Shown here: piece by piece, positions 6,473 through 10,839 of the stretch
How the letters are laid out: each line of letters begins with the position of its first letter
How positions within the stretch are numbered: the stretch's first letter is position 1
From: JBAZDV01 sp041669745
GTDB taxonomy: Archaea > Thermoplasmatota > Thermoplasmata > Methanomassiliicoccales > Methanomethylophilaceae
NCBI GenBank assembly: GCA_041669745.1
Contig: JBAYAO010000045.1
Span: 1-10,839, forward strand
Direction: 5' to 3'
DNA: 10,839 nucleotides
Notes under the pieces: model-generated
Seen by the model: only the letters and a program-made list of their open reading frames with translations
Database searches by the model: none
What the model was told of the DNA's origin: nothing
Translations under genes and position numbers: made by a program

Positions 6473-7168
6473 GTGGTAAACCTTGAAGATGCCATCGTCG
6501 CGCGCCTGGAGACGCACGGTGAAACCTTTGAGATCCTTCTGGACCCGGTAGTGATGAATTTCATCAAGAACGGCAAAGAGGTGAATCTGGAAGAATACAT
6601 GGCCGTGAACGACATCTTCAACAATGCCAGAAAAGGAACCAGGCCGACCGAGGAAAAGGTAAAAGAAGCGTTCGGCACGGAAGATATCACGGAGATAGCG
6701 GCCAAGATAATCGCGAAAGGCGAAGTTCAGATCACCGCCGAGCAACGCAAAGAGATGCTCGAGGCGAAAAGGCATAAGATAGTGACCTACATCGCCGCGA
6801 ACGCCATCAATCCACAGACCAGATTGCCGCATCCCCCGACAAGGATAGAACTTGCCCTGGAGGAAACGAAATTCCGTGTGGACCCTTTCAAATCCGTCGA
6901 GAAACAGGTTGAAGAGGCGATGCATCTGCTTAGACCGATATTGCCCATAAAATTCGAGAAGAGCAGGGTCGCAATAAAACTCAAAGGCGACGACTATGGT
7001 AGATGCTTCGACGAATTGGCCCATTTCGGAGTCGTGGAGAGGGAAGAGTGGCAGGCCGACGGTTCTTGGGTCGGGATTATGGAGATCCCCGCAGGTCTCA
7101 TCACGGAACTTACGAACAGACTCAAGGACAAGACTAAGGGTTCGGCCAACGTCAAACTGGTTTCCTGA
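6473..7168 (+). CDS. Ribosome maturation protein SBDS (Sdo1)
   Basis: SBDS-family proteins act in late maturation of the large ribosomal subunit; in eukaryotes they release the anti-association factor eIF6/Tif6. The product is 231 aa. It begins MVNLEDAIVARLETHGETFE, matching the SBDS N-terminal (FYSH) domain, followed by DIFNNARKGTRP and the highly conserved AINPQTRLPHPPTRIE near the middle domain. The C-terminal part ends in an ACT-like/RRM-like fold by family knowledge. The start is GTG at 6473, because the conserved family start falls there. An upstream in-frame start at 6386 would overlap psmA with unrelated residues. The gap to psmA is 13 bp, so transcription together with psmA is likely. 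The position between psmA and rrp4 is classical. Confidence 0.95.
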   Translation: MVNLEDAIVARLETHGETFEILLDPVVMNFIKNGKEVNLEEYMAVNDIFNNARKGTRPTEEKVKEAFGTEDITEIAAKIIAKGEVQITAEQRKEMLEAKRHKIVTYIAANAINPQTRLPHPPTRIELALEETKFRVDPFKSVEKQVEEAMHLLRPILPIKFEKSRVAIKLKGDDYGRCFDELAHFGVVEREEWQADGSWVGIMEIPAGLITELTNRLKDKTKGSANVKLVS

Positions 7169-7172
7169 GCGC

Positions 7173-7182
7173 ATAAATATAA
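7173..7182 (+). promoter_or_regulatory. Possible internal TATA box before rrp4
   Basis: ATAAATATAA lies in the 32-bp gap between SBDS and rrp4, the largest gap within the psmA-prefoldin series. The implied start is close to the rrp4 ATG, giving a nearly leaderless message. Weak evidence. Confidence 0.2.
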
Positions 7183-7200
7183 CATTCGAGAAGTGATAAA

Positions 7201-7899
7201 ATGGAAAAAAGAAACGTCAAACCCTCTCGCGAGGTTGTCGTGCCCGGTGATCTGCTGGATGACAGCGGTAACAGGCCGGGCGAGAACACCTACGTAAGGG
7301 ACGGCAAGACATACGCCTCCGTTCTGGGAGTGAAAAATGTGAATTCCAACGGAATCAGCGTCATCCCCCTGGGCGGGCAGTACATGCCTGTAGCAGGAGA
7401 CACCGTCATCGGTGTGATCAACGATATAGGCTCCTCCAACTGGATGGTCGATATCTGTGCACCTTATCCCGCACCCCTCCACGTCAATGAGGTACCCTGG
7501 AGGGTTGAATTCGGAGATACGGCAAGATATCTCAACATCGGAAACGTGGTGATGTTGAAGGTTTTGATGGTCGACGAGAGCAAGAAGATACAAGTGACCA
7601 TGAATGACTCCGGACTCAGAAGATTGGAGGGCGGTCAAATAGTCGAGATCCCCTATGCGAAGGTCTCCAGAGTCATCGGAAAGAGCGGTTCGATGATACA
7701 GATGATCAAGAACATGACCGACTGCCGCATATTCGTAGGACAGAACGGACGGATCTGGATCGACGGCGACGACGAAAGAGCGACCGTAGCTGTGCAGGCC
7801 ATAGAGATGATAGAGGCGAATGCACAGTCAAGCAACCTCACAGAAAAAGTGAAGGCATTTTTGGAGAAGAATCTCCCTGACTCCAATGAGGAGGAGTGA
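7201..7899 (+). CDS. rrp4: Exosome RNA-binding cap subunit Rrp4
   Basis: Rrp4 sits on the Rrp41-Rrp42 hexamer of the archaeal RNA exosome and guides RNA into the central channel. The 232-residue protein has the expected three parts. An N-terminal domain includes VVVPGDLLDDSG (12-23). An S1 domain spans roughly 62-135. A KH domain (about 145-205) carries the VIGKSGSM loop at 158-165. The C-terminal tail is acidic (DSNEEE). The ATG at 7201 follows a weak AAGTGAT ribosome site 3-4 nt upstream. Its 3' end overlaps the ribosome site of rrp41. The alternative cap protein Csl4 and the exosome DnaG are not in this window. Confidence 0.96.
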   Translation: MEKRNVKPSREVVVPGDLLDDSGNRPGENTYVRDGKTYASVLGVKNVNSNGISVIPLGGQYMPVAGDTVIGVINDIGSSNWMVDICAPYPAPLHVNEVPWRVEFGDTARYLNIGNVVMLKVLMVDESKKIQVTMNDSGLRRLEGGQIVEIPYAKVSRVIGKSGSMIQMIKNMTDCRIFVGQNGRIWIDGDDERATVAVQAIEMIEANAQSSNLTEKVKAFLEKNLPDSNEEE

Positions 7900-7901
7900 A
7901 C

Positions 7902-8651
7902 ATGAGCGGACATACTGACATGGTTTTAGTTGATAAGAAAGGCATCAGGATCGACGGCAGAACTGCTGATGAACACAGAGCCTTTAAGATAGAAGCCGGC
8001 GTCCTCAACAACGCGGACGGTTCGGCATACGTAGAGATCGGAAAGAACAAGGTCCTTGCAGCGGTGTACGGACCCCGGGAGTGTCATCCTAGACACCTCC
8101 AGAACCCCTCCAAGGCAATAATTCAATGCAAGTACAACATGGAGGCGTTCTCGGTCAGCGACCGTAAGAGACCGGGCCCGGACAGAAGGTCCATCGAGAT
8201 CTCCAAGATCACGGCCGAGGCCCTCGAGAGTGTGGTCCTTACCGAGCTGTATCCCCGTGCATCGATCGACGTTTACATCGAGATCCTCCAGGCGAATGCC
8301 GGGACCAGATGCGCAGGTCTTACCGCAGCATCTGTCGCACTCGCAGATGCAGGAATTCCGATGAGGGACATAATCCCGGCATGTGCGGCCGGAAAGGCCG
8401 ACGGGAAGGTCCTGCTCGATCTCAACAAAGAAGAGGACAATTTCGGAGACGCGGATGTGCCTATCGCGATCATCCCGTCGACAGACGAGATCGTCCTCCT
8501 CCAGATGGACGGCAACATGACCAGGAGAGAGTTCGACAAGGCCATCAAGATGGCCATGGGTGCGTGTCATGAACTGTATGATGTTCAGAAGGATGCACTT
8601 AAGAGACGTTATTCCGTCGACTGCAAGGAGGCTGAACCAGATGAGCAATGA
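7902..8651 (+). CDS. rrp41: Exosome catalytic subunit Rrp41
   Basis: Rrp41 is the RNase PH-like subunit carrying the phosphorolytic 3'-5' exonuclease site of the archaeal exosome; it also allows the reverse tailing reaction. The product is 249 aa. Key signatures are GIRIDGR (14-20), RKRPGPDRRSIEISK (88-102) with the paired arginines R95/R96 expected to bind RNA and phosphate, and LNKEEDNFGDADVP (174-186), where D179 and D185 fit the catalytic acidic pair. These key residues appear intact, so it should be active. The ATG at 7902 is preferred to the GTG at 7896 because GGAGGAGTGA stands directly upstream; that site spans the rrp4 stop, so translation is probably coupled. Confidence 0.97.
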   Translation: MSGHTDMVLVDKKGIRIDGRTADEHRAFKIEAGVLNNADGSAYVEIGKNKVLAAVYGPRECHPRHLQNPSKAIIQCKYNMEAFSVSDRKRPGPDRRSIEISKITAEALESVVLTELYPRASIDVYIEILQANAGTRCAGLTAASVALADAGIPMRDIIPACAAGKADGKVLLDLNKEEDNFGDADVPIAIIPSTDEIVLLQMDGNMTRREFDKAIKMAMGACHELYDVQKDALKRRYSVDCKEAEPDEQ

Positions 8652-9414
8652 GGTAATTTCGGAGATCAGGCGCGACCACATAATCAACTTGCTGGGTGAG
8701 GGGAAAAGGACCGACGGTCGCAAACTTGACGATTTCAGGAACATCGAATTCGAGACCAACTGCATCGAATCCGCGGACGGATCTGCAAGGGTGAAGGTCG
8801 GAAAGACAGAGATAATAGCGGGTGTCAAGATAGTTCCCGGCACGCCGTTCCCGGATACCCCCAATCAGGGTGTCCTGACGACCGGCGCGGAGCTCATTCC
8901 CATGGCACATCCCTCTTTCGAGGCGGGTCCGCCTACAGAGGACTCCATCGAACTTGCGCGCGTGGTGGACCGCGGAATCCGCGAATCCAAGATGGTCGAC
9001 GTGGAGAAACTCTGCATCACCGAGGGCGAAAAGGTATGGATGTGCTTCATCGACATGTACGCCCTGGACTACGATGGGAATCTGTTCGATGCTGCGAATC
9101 TCGCAGCCGTACTCGCATTGAAGACGGCGGTCATCCCCGCGGAGCAGTATGGAGAAGGGAAGAACAAACCGCTTCCCGTCACGTGCATGCCCATATCCGT
9201 GACGTCGTACAAGATAGGAAATACTTTAATACTTGACCCAAATTTCGACGAGGAACACATCTCCTGCGCACGCCTTACGGTCACGACAGACAACAAAGGC
9301 AACTTCAGGGCGATGCAGAAAGGCGGAAAAGGCTCGTTCACACTTGATGAGCTCAATCTGTGCCTCGATGCCTCGGTCGCGAAAGGCAAGGAAATCAGAA
9401 AGATCATTGGGTGA
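8641..9414 (+). CDS. rrp42: Exosome non-catalytic ring subunit Rrp42
   Basis: Rrp42 alternates with Rrp41 in the hexameric exosome ring. It lacks the catalytic acidic pair but contributes RNA-binding arginines. The 257-residue protein has the RNase PH fold signatures GKRTDGRKL (21-29), the arginine-bearing ELARVVDRGIRES (104-116) and FTLDELNLCLDAS near the C-terminus. The ATG at 8641 overlaps the end of rrp41 by 11 bp and follows AAGGAGG (8625-8631) with a 9-nt spacer. The same frame is open upstream to 8560, but there it shadows rrp41. Overlap and order make a joint transcript with rrp41 almost certain, fitting equal amounts of the two ring proteins. Confidence 0.97.
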   Translation: MSNEVISEIRRDHIINLLGEGKRTDGRKLDDFRNIEFETNCIESADGSARVKVGKTEIIAGVKIVPGTPFPDTPNQGVLTTGAELIPMAHPSFEAGPPTEDSIELARVVDRGIRESKMVDVEKLCITEGEKVWMCFIDMYALDYDGNLFDAANLAAVLALKTAVIPAEQYGEGKNKPLPVTCMPISVTSYKIGNTLILDPNFDEEHISCARLTVTTDNKGNFRAMQKGGKGSFTLDELNLCLDASVAKGKEIRKIIG

Positions 9415-9419
9415 TACAG

Positions 9420-9671
9420 ATGTCAAAAAGAACTAACAAGGCCGGAACCGCCGGAAAATTCGGTGCAAGATACGGTGTGGTCATTCGTAACAGAGTGAAG
9501 ACCATAGAGGCCGAACAGACGAAAAGCCATGAGTGCCCGGTATGTCATCACAGCTCCGTGAAGAGAGTGAGCTCGGGTATCTGGAACTGCAACCACTGCG
9601 GTGCGAAATACGCAGCAGGCGCATATTCGCCGTTGGCGAAGAAGGAAATCTCGCAGGTATCAGAACAGTGA
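9420..9671 (+). CDS. rpl37ae: Large-subunit ribosomal protein L37Ae (eL43)
   Basis: This is a small zinc-binding protein of the 50S subunit. The 83-residue product starts MSKRTNKAGTAGKFGARYG, typical of the family, and has a four-cysteine zinc ribbon: C39-x2-C42 (CPVC) and C57-x2-C60 (CNHC). The ATG at 9420 follows GGGTGAT (9409-9415), which contains the rrp42 stop codon, so translation is probably coupled. An upstream start at 9360 would overlap rrp42 and is not needed. Its place after rrp42 is the standard order of the exosome superoperon. Confidence 0.96.
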   Translation: MSKRTNKAGTAGKFGARYGVVIRNRVKTIEAEQTKSHECPVCHHSSVKRVSSGIWNCNHCGAKYAAGAYSPLAKKEISQVSEQ

Positions 9672-9682
9672 GCCTGTAACAT

Positions 9683-9689
9683 GAGGTGA
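9683..9689 (+). promoter_or_regulatory. Shine-Dalgarno site deciding the TTG start of rpoP
   Basis: GAGGTGA is a strong match to the expected complement of the 16S rRNA 3' end, with a 5-nt spacer to TTG at 9695. The ATG at 9681, upstream, reads ATG AGG TGA and is in another frame, so it cannot be the start. Confidence 0.7.
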
Positions 9690-9694
9690 GAAGA

Positions 9695-9826
9695 TTGTAC
9701 AGATGCGGAAAATGCAATGAACCGATCAGGAACGTCAACGCTTTGGGTCTCCAATGTGAGAAATGCGGAAGCAAGATATTCTACAAGGAGAGACCGAATG
9801 TGAAGAAGGTACTGAGGTCCGACTGA
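9695..9826 (+). CDS. rpoP: DNA-directed RNA polymerase subunit Rpo12 (RpoP)
   Basis: This is the smallest zinc-ribbon subunit of archaeal RNA polymerase, the homologue of eukaryotic Rpb12 (RPC10). The gene encodes only 43 aa and is easily missed. The product has C4-x2-C7 (CGKC), C21-x2-C24 (CEKC) and the conserved KIFYKERP near the C-terminus, then a short basic tail ending in RSD. It starts with TTG, supported by the GAGGTGA site and by the family's beginning MYRC. It lies 23 bp after rpl37ae and 8 bp before pcc1, the usual order in this superoperon. Confidence 0.93.
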   Translation: MYRCGKCNEPIRNVNALGLQCEKCGSKIFYKERPNVKKVLRSD

Positions 9827-9834
9827 GTACGATC

Positions 9835-10062
9835 ATGTTGAATGCGGTCCTCAGAATAGATTCGACCGATGCGAAGACCATCCTGTCCTCGCTTCAACCG
9901 GAGGCCGGGAGAGAACTTCCGCGTACACAGGTGTCTGTGTACGGCTCCGGGGATTCCGTCACGCTCGAAGTGAGAGCGACGGACACATCGGCCATGAGGG
10001 CTGCATTGAACTCATACCTTGGTTGCATAAAGATCACCGAAGACATCAGCAGGATAACGTGA
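9835..10062 (+). CDS. pcc1: KEOPS complex subunit Pcc1
   Basis: Pcc1 is a small dimerisation subunit of the KEOPS complex (Kae1, Bud32, Cgi121, Pcc1) that makes N6-threonylcarbamoyladenosine at position 37 of tRNAs. The 75-residue product fits the family in length. It starts MLNAVLRIDSTDAKTILSSL and contains LEVRATDTSAMRAALNSYL, the conserved strand and helix region. The ATG at 9835 is chosen because the frame upstream reads through rpoP; no good ribosome site is visible, so coupling to rpoP 8 bp upstream is likely. Kae1 and Bud32 are not in this window. Sequence conservation in this family is low, so context supports the call as much as the sequence does. Confidence 0.87.
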   Translation: MLNAVLRIDSTDAKTILSSLQPEAGRELPRTQVSVYGSGDSVTLEVRATDTSAMRAALNSYLGCIKITEDISRIT

Positions 10063-10066
10063 GAAC

Positions 10067-10408
10067 ATGAACAATATAAGCCCGCAGTTACAGAACCAGA
10101 TCGCACAGTTCCAACAGGTCCAGCAGCAGCTCCAGGCCACCAGCAGCCAGAAACTCCAGATGGAGGCCCAGAGGAAGGAGATGGAAAGGACCCTCGCAGA
10201 ACTTGAGAAGGCATCCGGCGACATATACCGGAATGTCGGTTCCCTGATGATCAAGGTCGAGGACAAGACCGCGGTCAGAACAGAGATCACGGATGCCATG
10301 GAGACGATGGAAGTAAGGATCAAATCCATGGACCGCCAGGAGAAGAGTCTCCGCGATAAATTCGAATCGCTTCAGGAATCCATCAACAAAGAGATGGGAC
10401 AGAAGTAA
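10067..10408 (+). CDS. pfdB: Prefoldin beta subunit (GimC beta)
   Basis: Prefoldin is a jellyfish-shaped alpha2-beta4 chaperone that holds unfolded proteins and passes them to the thermosome. The 113-residue product has the beta-subunit form: an N-terminal coiled-coil rich in Gln (PQLQNQIAQFQQVQQQLQ), a central turn region with the family motif DIYRNVGSLMIKV (51-63), and a C-terminal coiled-coil rich in Lys and Glu. The ATG at 10067 lies 4 bp after the pcc1 stop. It is the last gene of the packed series; the next gene is 95 bp away. The alpha subunit is elsewhere. Confidence 0.95.
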   Translation: MNNISPQLQNQIAQFQQVQQQLQATSSQKLQMEAQRKEMERTLAELEKASGDIYRNVGSLMIKVEDKTAVRTEITDAMETMEVRIKSMDRQEKSLRDKFESLQESINKEMGQK

Positions 10409-10461
10409 AACATCTTCCTGACATTTTGATTACCATATTGGGTTTTACAGGCAGTTATGTA

Positions 10462-10475
10462 AAGTTTTAATAACA
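10462..10475 (+). promoter_or_regulatory. Candidate promoter of the DUF2178-like gene
   Basis: AAGTTTTAATAACA in the 95-bp gap after prefoldin beta is a TATA-like sequence. Normal spacing gives a start near 10496, a leader of under 10 nt before the ATG at 10504. That suits the lack of a ribosome site there. Confidence 0.35.
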
Positions 10476-10503
10476 TTATGTACATGACTGCATACCTGAT
10501 AAT

Positions 10504-10839
10504 ATGAGGTATTGGAACGCTCTGAGATATTTCGCAATAATCTTTACTGCCGCATCAGTGGCGACGGCGATGGCAATCGGGAACGTATACCTCGCAATAT
10601 TGGGTTTCGTCATCGGAGAGTCCCTGGCCATATACGCGCAGCATCTTGCGCGTAAGAATGGTGAGATATTGGGGGACGAGATGTCCGTCCAGATCAGCGG
10701 CAGGTCTGCTATGACTGCATATGTTGTATCGATAGTTCTGTTCAGTTGGGTCGGTGTGATCCTCGTAATACTGAACGATCAGATTTCATATTGGGCCGAA
10801 ACGGCAGGATTCACCATGCTACTGTTCACTCTGATGATG
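10504..10839 (+). CDS. DUF2178-like integral membrane protein, 3' end outside window
   Basis: The first 112 codons are visible and the frame is open to the window edge. They encode hydrophobic helices at about 8-28, 29-48, 69-92 and from 99 on, with a short charged loop between the second and third (RKNGEILGDEMSVQISGRSA). The loop's DEMS...ISGRSA pattern before the third helix resembles DUF2178 membrane proteins of archaea, whose function is unknown. This family call is from memory of the pattern and is tentative. No clear ribosome site precedes the ATG at 10504, and the gap to prefoldin holds a TATA-like box, so it is probably a separate transcription unit. Confidence 0.6.
   Translation, partial: MRYWNALRYFAIIFTAASVATAMAIGNVYLAILGFVIGESLAIYAQHLARKNGEILGDEMSVQISGRSAMTAYVVSIVLFSWVGVILVILNDQISYWAETAGFTMLLFTLMM

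Noticed and set aside
5743..6705. Open frame of 320 codons on the minus strand across psmA and SBDS
   Set aside because: It is antisense to two confidently identified conserved genes and resembles no family I know.
7926..8864. Open frame of 312 codons on the minus strand opposite rrp41 and rrp42
   Set aside because: It is antisense to two well conserved exosome genes, with no recognisable motif or ribosome site.
9763..9834. Longer start for pcc1 within rpoP
   Set aside because: The extra 24 residues overlap rpoP in another frame and do not resemble the Pcc1 family; the fold begins at MLNAVLRI.
10409..10503. Possible terminator after prefoldin beta
   Set aside because: Only short T4 runs at 10424-10427 and 10443-10446 are present, with no hairpin or long T-tract, so no terminator is called.

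Overview
The window looks like the chromosome of a methanogenic archaeon, most likely of the order Methanomassiliicoccales (Thermoplasmata). Three things point there. First, an hdrA-mvhD-mvhG cluster encodes the electron-transfer part of the MvhADG-HdrABC hydrogenase/heterodisulfide reductase complex. Second, the proteasome alpha subunit has the N-terminus MQPGQMAYDR, close to that of Thermoplasma. Third, none of the 13 visible stop codons is TAG (11 TGA, 2 TAA), as expected in an organism that reserves TAG for pyrrolysine. The lineage is inferred from the sequence alone. No mobile element, CRISPR array, tRNA or rRNA gene was found.

Layout. Positions 1-4484 (minus strand) carry an operon read leftward: hdrA (1006 aa, TTG start), mvhD (138 aa) and mvhG (3' end beyond position 1; mvhA is expected next). 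A 354-bp A/T-rich region without genes (4485-4838) separates it from a divergent rightward block. That block starts with an unrecognised membrane-anchored, RING-like zinc protein (4839-5351), then the RNase P subunit Pop5/Rnp2. From 5749 to 10408 it continues with the archaeal proteasome-exosome superoperon: psmA, SBDS, rrp4, rrp41, rrp42, rpl37Ae, rpoP (Rpo12), pcc1 and prefoldin beta. A partial four-helix membrane protein of DUF2178 type begins at 10504.

How the genes work together. HdrA-MvhD-MvhG would take electrons from H2 and bifurcate them, on the HdrA flavin(s), to ferredoxin and to CoM-S-S-CoB (through HdrBC, encoded elsewhere). The rightward block groups RNA processing (Pop5, Rrp4/41/42), ribosome maturation (SBDS, L37Ae), transcription (Rpo12), tRNA t6A modification (Pcc1), protein folding (prefoldin) and protein degradation (PsmA). 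Genes from psmA on are closely packed, with Shine-Dalgarno motifs often overlapping the preceding stop codon.

The most unusual points are: an HdrA with two flavin modules whose iron-sulfur parts are divided between them; an MvhG with a Lys/Ala-rich N-terminal extension holding a CGCGC motif; a membrane RING-like protein (C4HC3 spacing) upstream of pop5 and psmA; and repeats in the divergent intergenic region. Most of the rest is conserved core genome.
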